This document shows, in pieces, positions 53,135 to 62,359 of a stretch of DNA of 64,000 bases. How positions within the stretch are numbered: the first letter of the stretch is position 1; every line of letters begins with the position of its first letter. Under the pieces are notes generated by a model. It was not told the DNA's origin. It worked only from the letters and a program-made list of their open reading frames with translations, and did no database searches. This stretch comes from Desulforapulum autotrophicum HRM2. Lineage in GTDB: Bacteria > Desulfobacterota > Desulfobacteria > Desulfobacterales > Desulfobacteraceae. The position numbers were made by a program, and so were the translations under genes. The DNA is taken from assembly GCF_000020365.1 (NCBI RefSeq), contig NC_012108.1, positions 4,968,001 to 5,032,000 on the forward strand. Reading direction: 5' to 3'.

Positions 53135-54655
53135 ATGTTACTGACTGAAAGATATTCCGATCAAATATCTGGCGTTTTGCACTGTTATGACCGCATTATT
53201 ATTCAAGGTACAATTCCTGGAATCTGCTTTGCTGCTGGGATGACAAGTTATCTCTACATGAAGAAAATCAGAATTTTTGATTATCCAAAATTTGCAGCCC
53301 CTTTTAAAGACGAAATTCGAAACAATGCTGAAGACGTTGCTTCAAAGAATGGCCTTGAAATTGAATTTGTTCGCAAAAGAAACGTTCGCAAAGAAAAAAT
53401 AATTGAAAAGGTCATTAATGAACGTGGTGATCATCCTGGCCTTGTTCATATCCTTTCCGCTATGGAGGCTTGTCCTTCCTATAGACCCTGGCATAATAAA
53501 AAAACTGGGAAAACCTACCTGAAAGGAACCCAGGGAAAATGTTTACATTATTATTTTTATTTGATCGATGAAGATTTGGGGCTTTGCTATATCCGGGTCC
53601 CTACATGGTGCCCGTTTAGATTACAAATATATTTCAATGGGCATAATGCCCTCAATTCTGCCATGAGAAAAGAAGGTATTCAAAGTGTAATACGGGACAA
53701 TGCAATTTTTCAAACGGAGTCATTTGAATCTGCTCAAAAATTAAGTAACGATCTAAACATAAAGCACATTCATGAGAAACTCGATGGATTTGCAAGCCTT
53801 TATTGTCCGGCTGTCAAGCATTTCCCCTTGAGTTACCATTGGAGTATTATGCAGGTCGAGTATGCGACAGACATTGTTTTTAAACGTCAGGAAGACTTAA
53901 AACTGATTTATGAAAATTTAACTAGAACTGCTATTCACTCTGTTAAACCCGAAAATATAGCTACTTTTCTTGGAAAAAAGCTCCATCCATTATATCAAGA
54001 TGAGGTGGGTAATAACTTTTCGACAAGGATAGAGGGAACATGCGTCAAATTCAAAATGGGTGCAAATTCGATAAAAATGTATGATAAATACGGCATTATT
54101 CTCAGAATAGAAACGACCACAAATAATGTCTCTTTCTTTAAACACTACCGTGAGGTAGAACATCGTGATGGAACAACTTCAATGAAATTGGCACCTCTGA
54201 AGAAAGGTTTATATAGCCTGGGGCCTTTAACCAGAATACTGTTTAATGCCAACAATCGGTTCCTTAAATTCATCTCAGATATTGTTGATCCAAGTGCTGG
54301 GATTAAAAAACTAAAAAAAGTTTCAAAGACCGTTGTCAAGAATGATCGGCCGTTTAGAGGATTCAATTTCTTCAGTGAGGATGACATGAAGATATTACAC
54401 TCATTAATATCTGGAGAATTTACAATCAGTGGATTTCAAAACAGAAATATTCGATTAAAGCTTGGATCTTACTCAAGCAGCCAAATTTCAAGAATTTTAA
54501 AAAGATTGCATACTCACGGTATGATTAAAAAAATAGCCCACACTTACAAATACTATTTGACACGATTTGGCAGTCAGGTAATCACCATGGGAATGAAATT
54601 GAAAACCATGGTAATAATTCCTGAATTAGCAAAGAGTTATGATGAAACAGCATGA
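53135..54655 (+). CDS. Unrecognised 506-aa protein of the 1.9-kb element (putative recombinase)
   Basis: The start MLLTERYSDQISGVLHCYDR follows AAAGGAGGTTAATT. Landmarks: DRIIIQGTIPGICFAAGMTS, GLCYIRVPTWCPFRLQIYFN, YHWSIMQVEYATDIVFKRQE, KMYDKYGIILRIETTTNN and HYREVEHRDGT. The last about 90 residues read as a winged helix (SSSQISRILKRLHTHGMIKK). No DDE, HUH, tyrosine or serine recombinase motif is evident. I recall similar proteins as multicopy hypotheticals in deltaproteobacteria. As the only gene in an inserted segment, it is the best candidate for the enzyme that moves it. Intact. Confidence 0.7.
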   Translation: MLLTERYSDQISGVLHCYDRIIIQGTIPGICFAAGMTSYLYMKKIRIFDYPKFAAPFKDEIRNNAEDVASKNGLEIEFVRKRNVRKEKIIEKVINERGDHPGLVHILSAMEACPSYRPWHNKKTGKTYLKGTQGKCLHYYFYLIDEDLGLCYIRVPTWCPFRLQIYFNGHNALNSAMRKEGIQSVIRDNAIFQTESFESAQKLSNDLNIKHIHEKLDGFASLYCPAVKHFPLSYHWSIMQVEYATDIVFKRQEDLKLIYENLTRTAIHSVKPENIATFLGKKLHPLYQDEVGNNFSTRIEGTCVKFKMGANSIKMYDKYGIILRIETTTNNVSFFKHYREVEHRDGTTSMKLAPLKKGLYSLGPLTRILFNANNRFLKFISDIVDPSAGIKKLKKVSKTVVKNDRPFRGFNFFSEDDMKILHSLISGEFTISGFQNRNIRLKLGSYSSSQISRILKRLHTHGMIKKIAHTYKYYLTRFGSQVITMGMKLKTMVIIPELAKSYDETA

Positions 54656-54694
54656 TTTTTTTGCCATAAAAACAAGAAAATCAGAGATAAGAAA

Positions 54695-54923
54695 CTAACC
54701 ACATACCGCTACTACCTGTAAACCACCACTCCCAGTCAGCACCATTCAGCGATTCTGCATGTCGCGTGAATGAATTAATGAAAAATTTTTTACCTCCATT
54801 CTTTTTTAGGTTTAATATCAAAAAATCTGTTATTGATTCTTCACCTAACTGATATCCAAGCGTTCTTGCTTCGCGAAGTCTATTCCAGGCCCACACTGAA
54901 TTTTTTAATAAGATTTCTTTCAT
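54695..54923 (-). pseudogene. DUF6615-like protein, N-terminal piece
   Basis: MKEILLKNSVWAWNRLREAR, LGEESITDFLILNLKKNGGK and ADWEWWFTGSSGMWL. The EES-T-D-L and ADWEWW motifs are those I associate with DUF6615. Cut at CTAACC by the 1.9-kb element. Confidence 0.8.
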
Positions 54924-54953
54924 TTAATTTCATTCCAAATATAAAACTATTGA

Positions 54954-55012
54954 AATCTGCAGTTTATCCGTCAGCATTTCACTTGTTGAAATTAGGTGTC
55001 ATGTCCTCGAAT
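54954..55012 (+). repeat. Second copy of a transposase 3'-end remnant
   Basis: CTGCAGTTTATCCGTCAGCA and the following ATTAGGT...CCTCGAATTTT match 33961-34020 (CTGCGGTTTATCCGTCAGCA). Both copies abut the 3' end of a large minus-strand gene. Confidence 0.65.
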
Positions 55013-55021
55013 TTTCAGAGC

Positions 55022-56872
55022 TTAACTTTTTTCTTCTTTCTTTGCCTGAGGACCATTCCCTATTCCGCATAACGATCTAATAATCATTCGTAATATCATC
55101 CACCATCCATAAATACTTCCGATACTGGATGCTGAATTGTCGTCGAGCAAACCGTGAGCCACTTCATTCCTGAGATTTGGGCCTATCGCATCGGTAAATA
55201 TCGCTTTCATTTCAAATATTGCGTTATGACCGAAGATATTGATTGCTTCTGGCAGATCGATTAATGTACTTAAACCATTTTCATGCTCAATTCCATTCGG
55301 ATCAACATTGCTAGTATGGGCTCCATTTTCTTTCAGTTTGGCTCTGATCATGTTTTCAAATTGTGGACACAAAAGGTGAATAGCATTAGCAAAATCATAT
55401 TCAAAACCCAGCAAAAGAGCTTTGGCCGTTAAGCTCTCCCTATTAGAAGGCACAAAAGGAGAGTGATAACAAAGGGCTTTAATGAAATTATGAGTCACTC
55501 TGTGCTCCATCAAAATCTGGTTTAATGCAGGCAGTATTTGACCATTACACACAATCTGGATATCGATCATTAAATGCTGTTGGATTTGTCTTTTTATTAC
55601 AATATTGTTTGCGGTTTTATCCTTGTTGGTTAAATCCATAGCAGGTGTTTTTGCAACGACTCTTCCATCTGAAGACATATGAGTCGAACCAAACAAAGAG
55701 CTAATAGGGGATTCTGAAATTGAATTCTCAGCATTTTGTTTTAATGAATTATAGTCAGGTCCACTGTACAAACCAGAAAAATATAATAAGGCTTCTTCTA
55801 ATGTCTTTTTAGCTGCTACATGGTTCTGAGAGTTTTCAACCATTTCTTTAAGATCAATACCTGGTGTTTTTATTATACCCATTTCACTCAAAGACCCTTC
55901 ACCAGATTTTGTTAACTTTTGTCTTAGACTTTTTAATTTTGAATCAACACCATAAGCAGCACGGTCTTTAACAGGAACACGCCTATATCCCTGAATTGCG
56001 TTTTCATAAAATGAATTTGCAACCATTTGTGAATTAGGGGATCTTTCATCGGCCTCTAGTTCAAAGCACTCTGCAATTAATATAAGGCAGCCAATCCAAC
56101 CTTGATCATCTTTCGATTGCTTGTATTTTTTTGATGCCAACTCGAGGTAGGACCTAGCACAGTTATAATCAGATTTGCTTTTATATTCTTGTGCCTTCTC
56201 AAATAGCTTTGTCGCGATATCAGAGCATTGATCTTTTGCTAATCCTAACTTATCCATTAACTCAGCCAACCAAAGTGTCATAAAGGGACTATCGTTATGT
56301 TCGATACTAAAAGCTGAGTATAAATGTGTTTCAATTTCATCTAACGTTTTATAGTCCCTAATTTGAATGCAAATCTGAGACGCTCTTTTCCAGCACTTAT
56401 CGATACCTATTCGCCACGTTTTTACAACAATAGGGTGCGAGATATATGCTTGAACTGCCATTCGAGCATGTTCTGGATTTTTGGGTTTTCTGCAAAGCCA
56501 TAGTATATCTGCAATGCGGGCTTTTAACCAATGTTCATCAATTTCTTCAAGAATGTTCTCAAAAAAATTTAGTTCCTCTAAAGTAAAATCATCCGGTATG
56601 GCAGATCGCATACCTTCCCGAAAATCTTGAAAAACTGGTTTGAATGGTTCATTAATACTTTTCGTATCAAACATCATGGAACAAGTTCTTGCGAGCAACT
56701 CCATAATCTTTGCTTTCGAGTGTTCTTCACTTTTCTCTAACTCACTGGACGCTCTTCCAAAAGCAGATGAAATAGAAGAATATCCATGATTGCTACCTGA
56801 AGAAATGATTTCCCTCCAATTGGAACAAACAAAATCATTAGGTTTAAGATCAATTTTTTCCTTTTTTGCCAT
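55022..56872 (-). CDS. DUF4209 domain protein
   Basis: About 616 aa. A long helical N-terminal part is followed by the DUF4209 C-terminus: IGPNLRNEVAHGLLDDNSAS, then IYGWWMILRMIIRSL. The RNxxAHG motif is typical of this family of HEPN-like helical domains. The ATG at 56872 is chosen over 56896 because AAGGAAA lies 8 nt before it. Function unknown; the family occurs in accessory and defence regions. It stands alone on the minus strand between the DUF6615-like gene and the Mrr/OLD pair. Confidence 0.75.
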   Translation of the reverse strand: MAKKEKIDLKPNDFVCSNWREIISSGSNHGYSSISSAFGRASSELEKSEEHSKAKIMELLARTCSMMFDTKSINEPFKPVFQDFREGMRSAIPDDFTLEELNFFENILEEIDEHWLKARIADILWLCRKPKNPEHARMAVQAYISHPIVVKTWRIGIDKCWKRASQICIQIRDYKTLDEIETHLYSAFSIEHNDSPFMTLWLAELMDKLGLAKDQCSDIATKLFEKAQEYKSKSDYNCARSYLELASKKYKQSKDDQGWIGCLILIAECFELEADERSPNSQMVANSFYENAIQGYRRVPVKDRAAYGVDSKLKSLRQKLTKSGEGSLSEMGIIKTPGIDLKEMVENSQNHVAAKKTLEEALLYFSGLYSGPDYNSLKQNAENSISESPISSLFGSTHMSSDGRVVAKTPAMDLTNKDKTANNIVIKRQIQQHLMIDIQIVCNGQILPALNQILMEHRVTHNFIKALCYHSPFVPSNRESLTAKALLLGFEYDFANAIHLLCPQFENMIRAKLKENGAHTSNVDPNGIEHENGLSTLIDLPEAINIFGHNAIFEMKAIFTDAIGPNLRNEVAHGLLDDNSASSIGSIYGWWMILRMIIRSLCGIGNGPQAKKEEKS

Positions 56873-57118
56873 CCGTATTTCCTTAGGATTTAACATATAT
56901 CGCTGTAATAAATAATACCCTCTCTAAAATTCAAATTGAAAAAGAACGATAATAATGAGCAGTGCCGGTTAAATAACTAAATCCATTGAAAATACCGAAT
57001 ATTATATGATTGGTAAATTATTTAAGAATGGCCTCGGCTTTAGGCACCTGCTCAATTATTTGGGTTATGAGATTTTTTGCGCTTTATCAATATCTCAATA
57101 CCCGTCTCTGATTTCCCC

Positions 57119-59119
57119 TTAGTCGGCAGGTTTCTTTGATTTGCTAACGAAAGACCTGATATTTTCGACATGCTCTAATGTCCGTTTATGGCAAGAATCT
57201 ATTGCATCGGCCAGCAGTTCAATTCTGTTAGGTTTAAAATAAATCATCAAACTTATTGAACCAGAGGGACCCCTGATTCCTATATTTATAGACTCCCTTC
57301 CAGTCATCTTCGTGGGCCTCCAAAGAATATTTTTTAACTGGCGGAAACTCATTTCATTTTCACCAACTTTGAAGCCCTCGTCATATCCGCATTTATTCTG
57401 TTCAGTCATCTTGTATTTAAACAGCTCAAAAAAAAGATCATCATTGCTTACAGAGGAATCCAAAACATCAATATCTACTATGCAGGTAATAACCCTGGAC
57501 TTAATATTAATCGGAAGGGCCAAACCATTTCTCGTATTACAACCTTTTTCACTCTGCACCTCGAATTCAAGCTCATTCTCGATACGTCTAAATAAGTCTA
57601 TCAAGCCCTCTTTCTCCAACAGTTTTGATACTATATTCTGCACACGTAATGAATGCAGAAACTCTTTCAACTCAGCCTTGAGCTCGTCGTGATTTTCGAT
57701 TCGCTCAAAACAAAAATACAATTTCTTTTCCTTGGGATCTTCTAATACGAGCGTAGTTAAATTAGAGCTTGCCAAAGCCATCGAACATTCAAAATCATTG
57801 TTATAACTGACTTCAAAAACAATCGACTTCTTAAAGGTTTCAATTGCTTTATAAGAAATTATCTTGATGATATCATCGCTATTTTCATCAAGCGGCTGGC
57901 TATAGTGAAACGAGACCAAAATCCCGGATTCAATATTGGCTATGACGAGCTCATCATCATCAAGCTTTTTATACTCATCAGGGATTGACAAAGCGGCAAC
58001 AAGTTCTTCATTAAATTCACCAGCTACCGAAACAAATGATGTGTAAGGTTTTATTCCGGTAACTACAACATCTTCTGTGTCATGGATATAGACAGGAGCC
58101 ATCAAAGGTGATGAAAGCATGCTGATCCAGCTGCCTTCCTCGACTACAAAACTTTCCAGCAACGTAGAGCATAAAAATTCACGCACATTTTCATAATTAA
58201 ACCGGCTTGTTTTATTGATCACATGGAATTCAAGAATAGAAATTGGTGCAGTTACAAGGTCGTGCGGTGCCTTCAGAGTGCATGGCATAAACAAGTTCGA
58301 AGCAGAAACAAACCATTCACGAGCGAATATTATCACCTCTTCATTTTCAATTTTCCAGCTTATTCCAGATCTCTCAACTTTATAGCCATCCTCTCTTAGC
58401 TTCCCATTAAAGACCTCTATACACTCTTTTATGGCCGCCGGTTCCCTGTCAGGCATTCTTACAGGCAACGCTCTGAACGAAAATCTTTTTACCGAATGAA
58501 GTTGAGCTAATCCTGAAAACCACCTATTCAATAGGTTCTGGTTCTCTCGAATCTCATTCCACAAGTCTCTATCATTCCATACCTTAAGTTCCGGGTACCC
58601 TTCTCGTTCATAATCACCATTCACATAGTTAGCTTTTGCAGGAGTGGTCATATCTGCATTTGTGACCAACAATCCTTTATCGTATCTAAGGCGGCCAGTT
58701 GTAGACCAAAGCTCATCGAGATCATGCCGATCAAGATTTGATTTATAAGGGTTTTCAGTATGCCGACATTGTGTGACGTGTTTTTTACCATCTGGAGTGA
58801 TGGTATGGATATCTCTGCTCTGATCACCCGGCCCGTCCGTTATGTCACCGCGAGTATGGTTATGGTTTTCTATGAGGATCTGCTCAATTAGCTCCGGAAA
58901 GTCAGAAGCCGGTAGCTGCGCCATCAAATCAGTTAATGCATCTCGATGTGGCAGTAAGGATCTGGAAGGTGTTTCAGATTCCGTGACTGGATGTCCCGAT
59001 CGAAGGTTTTGTATTTCTTGAAGTTCCTCATTAAAGTCGTATTCGTGAGGAATGTTATGATAATAGATCTTTGTAAGATGCTGAACAATTCTTAGCGCAC
59101 ACATATAGACACCTATCAA
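57119..59119 (-). CDS. Mrr-like (PD-(D/E)XK) nuclease-type protein paired with OLD
   Basis: 666 aa. Residues about 70-170 resemble a restriction-endonuclease-like Mrr core: FPELIEQILIENHNHTRGDI, DGPGDQSRDIHTI, KKHVTQCRHTEN (the D...QxR/K strand pair), GLLVTNADMTTPAKANYV. The rest (about 480 aa) is a beta-rich region I do not recognise. The start overlaps the stop of the OLD gene (ATGA), so both are translated together. The pair most likely forms one defence system: an ATPase/TOPRIM nuclease plus a second nuclease. Confidence 0.7.
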   Translation of the reverse strand: MIGVYMCALRIVQHLTKIYYHNIPHEYDFNEELQEIQNLRSGHPVTESETPSRSLLPHRDALTDLMAQLPASDFPELIEQILIENHNHTRGDITDGPGDQSRDIHTITPDGKKHVTQCRHTENPYKSNLDRHDLDELWSTTGRLRYDKGLLVTNADMTTPAKANYVNGDYEREGYPELKVWNDRDLWNEIRENQNLLNRWFSGLAQLHSVKRFSFRALPVRMPDREPAAIKECIEVFNGKLREDGYKVERSGISWKIENEEVIIFAREWFVSASNLFMPCTLKAPHDLVTAPISILEFHVINKTSRFNYENVREFLCSTLLESFVVEEGSWISMLSSPLMAPVYIHDTEDVVVTGIKPYTSFVSVAGEFNEELVAALSIPDEYKKLDDDELVIANIESGILVSFHYSQPLDENSDDIIKIISYKAIETFKKSIVFEVSYNNDFECSMALASSNLTTLVLEDPKEKKLYFCFERIENHDELKAELKEFLHSLRVQNIVSKLLEKEGLIDLFRRIENELEFEVQSEKGCNTRNGLALPINIKSRVITCIVDIDVLDSSVSNDDLFFELFKYKMTEQNKCGYDEGFKVGENEMSFRQLKNILWRPTKMTGRESINIGIRGPSGSISLMIYFKPNRIELLADAIDSCHKRTLEHVENIRSFVSKSKKPAD

Positions 59120-61092
59120 TCACCTTCTAACTGAAGTTCACACAGACAGCACTTTTCCCATTTGACAGCCACGGCCTTTTCCAGGATTGAATGGATTGAA
59201 GGAGGGACAACCGGCGGGTCTTGGGAGGTAAGTTTTCTCGCGATGTATCTTGCTACCAACGGCTTACCTGAATATCCATGCAGACCCATATCCTTTCTCG
59301 CATCCGCCGTAAGCTTTTCGACACCTGGAATCTCAGGAGCAAGGTCCGTTTCCCATTTATGCGGAAAACAGGCCACATTATCACGAATCATTATAGCATC
59401 AGGAGGATCAGTAGGTTCCCCTATCAGCCCAAGCAGCTCTACCGATTTGTCCACTATATTTTTATCCCCGTTGCCTCTGTCATAATCAAACAGTATGAAA
59501 CACGGAATTCCAAGCTCATTGAAGATTCGGTAAAGCCGGTCCATAGATCCTTTGCCACCGGAATCTACTACACTGATATTCAATGCGTCCAGCTGGTGAC
59601 CAGACGCCTCAGCGTATATGGGAAGGGAATATTGCTCAGTCGCCCCTTCGACAAGGATGATACTTTTCGCAAAAAAACCCTCACTGCGGTTAGGATGATA
59701 GGCATGCGAATACAATTCGCGCATGGATTCAGCAGTGGCGTCCTTTCCATGCCTGGCCTTTAGATCCTCAATCATTACCCACATCGGTAGTTGCCAGACC
59801 TTGCTCTTGACCGTTTTTTTGCCATCTATTTCCTCCTGGGTCGACTCGACCCTGATAACCTCATCAAAATAGGCCACATCCAACAGCAAAGAAGAATGCG
59901 TTGAAAAGAGAACTTGGTCATCCTTATCAGCAATGCCCCTAAAAACCTTTCGGATGTTACGCTGAGCCTGTGGATGCATGTACAGCTCGGGTTCTTCGAC
60001 AGCAAAGATCATAGGCTTTTTTTTCTGTTCGCCGGCCCCAGTGACCAATTCGGAATAACAGCGCAGTATCGAAAAGATTATCGCTCTTTGAAGACCGTGT
60101 CCTTTATTGGTGACCATATTCCGGAATCCATCATCCGCGAATAGCTGGGGAGTCGTCAACAGCGTCTCGACAGAAGGGGATTGGAATTCGATCTCCAGAT
60201 CACAGGACATATACTCTTTCAAGACATCGTTCAGCTTCTTTTCTGTCTCGACGATGCTTTCCAACCTCTCAGCCCCTCCGATCCGGTTCAGACGTTTTTG
60301 GAGACCTTCCAGCGTTGTCTCAAGCTCAGCCTTTTGCTGAGCCGTTACGCTTTCCAGGACAGCATAGAGGAGCTTCCCGAAAGGATTGGTCTTGGTAACC
60401 TTAGCCTCATCGGTTATATCTCTGACAGCAGGGACAAAGATGAAATGCGGCAGGGTCCCTTTCAGGACTCCGGCATAACCTTGCGGGTTGTCGTTCCACA
60501 CATCTTCGAAATCATCGTCTGTAAGATGAGCCTCAATAAATTCTTTCACCTTTTCTTTCCACACTCCAACCGCAGGCTTGCTCGTGCCAGTGTAACCAAG
60601 AAAATCGGCATCGCCAACTTTCAGGTCATCTTTATTTTTCCACCATTCAGTGATGTTTTTTCCGTTGATTTGGCCTTCCTGCAACCAAACATACTTTGGC
60701 ATCGGCTTGCAAAAATGCTGGCTGATGACAGGTTTCCCATCGCCTGGAGAAGCGCCTTCTTCCTCAGGTTCCTCGATTTTCCAAGTAGCCGACCGTGCAA
60801 TATGGAAGGTATCGTCAGGTCTTAAGAACGGCTTCAATTTTTCGTCCTCTTTCTCAGCGTCGGACAATTCATTAAAAACGGCCTCGATCCATATCTGCAG
60901 TTCAGAATCGCCATTCCAGAATGTTTCTTCATCGACTTTTGTAGTGGAGGGATTGAACAGAAGATCTAATGCCCTGATGATTGATGATTTGCCGGCATTA
61001 TTTGCTCCAACGAGGGCCTGCATTGAATCTATATTGATGCGTACGTCTTTGCAGGAACGATAATTCTTGATGTAAACCCATTTGAGCTTCAT
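59116..61092 (-). CDS. OLD-family ATP-dependent nuclease (AAA ATPase plus TOPRIM)
   Basis: 658 aa. The SMC/ABC-like ATPase: Walker A GANNAGKSSIIRAL (residues about 30-43), signature region NKGHGLQRAIIFS, Walker B MIFAVEEPELYMHPQA, and H-loop VLFSTHSS. The TOPRIM domain follows: SIILVEGATEQYSLP (Glu) and FILFDYDRGNGD (Asp pair). It is the architecture of OLD nucleases such as GajA. Unlike Gabija, the partner is an Mrr-like protein and not a UvrD helicase. AAGGAG precedes the ATG. Intact. Confidence 0.9.
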   Translation of the reverse strand: MKLKWVYIKNYRSCKDVRINIDSMQALVGANNAGKSSIIRALDLLFNPSTTKVDEETFWNGDSELQIWIEAVFNELSDAEKEDEKLKPFLRPDDTFHIARSATWKIEEPEEEGASPGDGKPVISQHFCKPMPKYVWLQEGQINGKNITEWWKNKDDLKVGDADFLGYTGTSKPAVGVWKEKVKEFIEAHLTDDDFEDVWNDNPQGYAGVLKGTLPHFIFVPAVRDITDEAKVTKTNPFGKLLYAVLESVTAQQKAELETTLEGLQKRLNRIGGAERLESIVETEKKLNDVLKEYMSCDLEIEFQSPSVETLLTTPQLFADDGFRNMVTNKGHGLQRAIIFSILRCYSELVTGAGEQKKKPMIFAVEEPELYMHPQAQRNIRKVFRGIADKDDQVLFSTHSSLLLDVAYFDEVIRVESTQEEIDGKKTVKSKVWQLPMWVMIEDLKARHGKDATAESMRELYSHAYHPNRSEGFFAKSIILVEGATEQYSLPIYAEASGHQLDALNISVVDSGGKGSMDRLYRIFNELGIPCFILFDYDRGNGDKNIVDKSVELLGLIGEPTDPPDAIMIRDNVACFPHKWETDLAPEIPGVEKLTADARKDMGLHGYSGKPLVARYIARKLTSQDPPVVPPSIHSILEKAVAVKWEKCCLCELQLEGD

Positions 61093-61142
61093 GATTTGGG
61101 TCTCCTTATCTTCTCAGTCCTTATTCTAAATTAGTTCTTTAA

Positions 61143-61211
61143 AACGTTAAGTTAAGCAGCCTCCACGAGACCAAAAAAATCATGAGGTCTGTCTTCAACT
61201 TATTTGTTGGT
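61143..61211 (-). repeat. attC-like palindrome
   Basis: AACGTTAAGTTAAGCAGCC...GAGACC pairs imperfectly with GGTCTGTCTTCAACTT and the site ends GTTGGTC. It lies just upstream of the OLD gene and shares AACGTTAAGTTAA with 52134-52199. Confidence 0.45.
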
Positions 61212-61352
61212 CGAACCCGATTTGCCGGGTGAGACTGGCACGATATTTTCCCTTGGTGTAAAGTAACTTTTTGCCTCTCCCGTCCGCCCGTAGGGCTTCG
61301 TCCAGCCTTGAACATCTACGGCTTGCCCGTTAGCATGTTCGTTGTTAGAATT
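61212..61352 (-). repeat. attC-like site after the small zinc-ribbon gene
   Basis: On the minus strand it begins TCTAACAACGAACATGCTAAC, and the TAA of the gene at 61345 is inside this first box. It contains several G/C-rich inverted pieces (CCCGATTTGCCGGG; CCCGTAGGGC). The far border is not clear. Confidence 0.4.
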
Positions 61353-61497
61353 TTTTCAGACTAAGAGTCAAAAACATATAATGTTTATATTTCAACCCCT
61401 TGTGTCCGCACAACTGACAAATGTCTTTTTTCGAATATTCAATTTCGATTTCATTTGTGAAGGACCAATCGGAATAAGTAATTTTTTCATCATCCAT
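61345..61497 (-). CDS. Small protein with a CxxC motif
   Basis: 50 aa (MDDEKITYSDWSFTNEIEIE; ICQLCGHKGLKYKHYMF). One CxxC with a nearby His suggests half of a zinc site, and the protein may be a shortened zinc ribbon. It starts 26 nt after the HNH gene stop on the same strand, so the two probably form an operon. The stop codon overlaps an attC-like box. Composition is protein-like, but this is a short frame. Confidence 0.5.
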   Translation of the reverse strand: MDDEKITYSDWSFTNEIEIEYSKKDICQLCGHKGLKYKHYMFLTLSLKKF

Positions 61498-61523
61498 AAA
61501 GGTAACCGTAAAATTTTAAAATA

Positions 61524-62312
61524 TCAGTTCAATATTTGATCTTTATACTTTTCTGGAGGTGGATATTTTAAGCAGAATTCATTAATTAGCTTTTTATGCT
61601 CGGTTTCATCTTCATTTTCCCAAAGTGACTCAAGATATTGAGATTCTTCCTCTATCCATTCCAAAAAATTCAGATATTCTTGTGAGAAATACACCCAAGC
61701 CCATTTGTCTGGCGAGTTTGAGTCATAATATTTAGTTTTTCTAACAAGGCGAAAATACTTTCCTGCTACTTGGTACCATATTCCTCTTAATTGCTTTCCA
61801 AATTCTGATGTTAACCAGACATCAAAACAAAAATCTGAATCATCCCTCCTTGCAATTTCAAGAAATCTATCAAGGGATTTCAAAATTTCGTAAATATTTT
61901 CATTTGTAACTAACTTTGAACTTGTTAACACTTCGATTGCACCATCATCAGCCCAGAATAAATCAAGTCTTTTTATGTGGGTTAAATTGTTTGGTTTTCG
62001 TGATGGTTTTGATTTTCGCAGCTTTTTTAATTTTTTATAAATTTTAATTGCTCTCGGTGCATAAACAGTTTCTATAGCATATTGGAGTCGCGGAATAAGG
62101 TCAGAATCAGTTTTGTTGCTTTTTCCTAAATTGAAATCTTGAAACGTTAGTACATAATTATGAAACGAGTCTTCACCACCTTTAGAAACCGGATGAAGGT
62201 GGTCAATAACCATTTCTTCACGCTTTATCGGCCTGCCTGTATAAAAGCAGATACCTTTATATGCAAGGAAAACAGCCTCTCTCACCATTGGATTGCTAAT
62301 AGATATCTGCAT
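61524..62312 (-). CDS. HNH endonuclease domain protein
   Basis: 262 aa. The HNH site is near the N-terminus: GICFYTGRPI, MVIDHLHPVSKGGEDSFHNY, then NLGKSNK. The region after residue 100 is helical and charged (YKKLKKLRKSKPSRKPN) and of unknown function. HNH proteins of this shape occur in restriction and abortive-infection systems. It is followed by the small CxxC gene in the same direction. Confidence 0.8.
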   Translation of the reverse strand: MQISISNPMVREAVFLAYKGICFYTGRPIKREEMVIDHLHPVSKGGEDSFHNYVLTFQDFNLGKSNKTDSDLIPRLQYAIETVYAPRAIKIYKKLKKLRKSKPSRKPNNLTHIKRLDLFWADDGAIEVLTSSKLVTNENIYEILKSLDRFLEIARRDDSDFCFDVWLTSEFGKQLRGIWYQVAGKYFRLVRKTKYYDSNSPDKWAWVYFSQEYLNFLEWIEEESQYLESLWENEDETEHKKLINEFCLKYPPPEKYKDQILN

Positions 62313-62359
62313 TATTTTTTAAAGAATTGTTTACCATATTTTTTTTGTTGCTAAAGCCG

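Larger units (their letters stand above)
52796..54694 (+). mobile_element. Unclassified 1.9-kb mobile element with structured leader
   Basis: Its position is set by the split DUF6615-like gene: CTAACC stands at both borders (52790-52795 and 54695-54700), and removing the insert with one CTAACC restores the frame (MWL-GMRVQA). The ends (TGGACGAGCCAG and GATAAGAAA) are not inverted repeats. The cargo is a folded 140-bp leader (52866-53005), a 130-nt spacer with another CTAACC (53046-53051), and one 506-aa ORF. I do not know this element family. Confidence 0.8.

Noticed and set aside
57119-61092. Gabija system
   Set aside because: The OLD protein is GajA-like, but the coupled gene is not a UvrD-type helicase.
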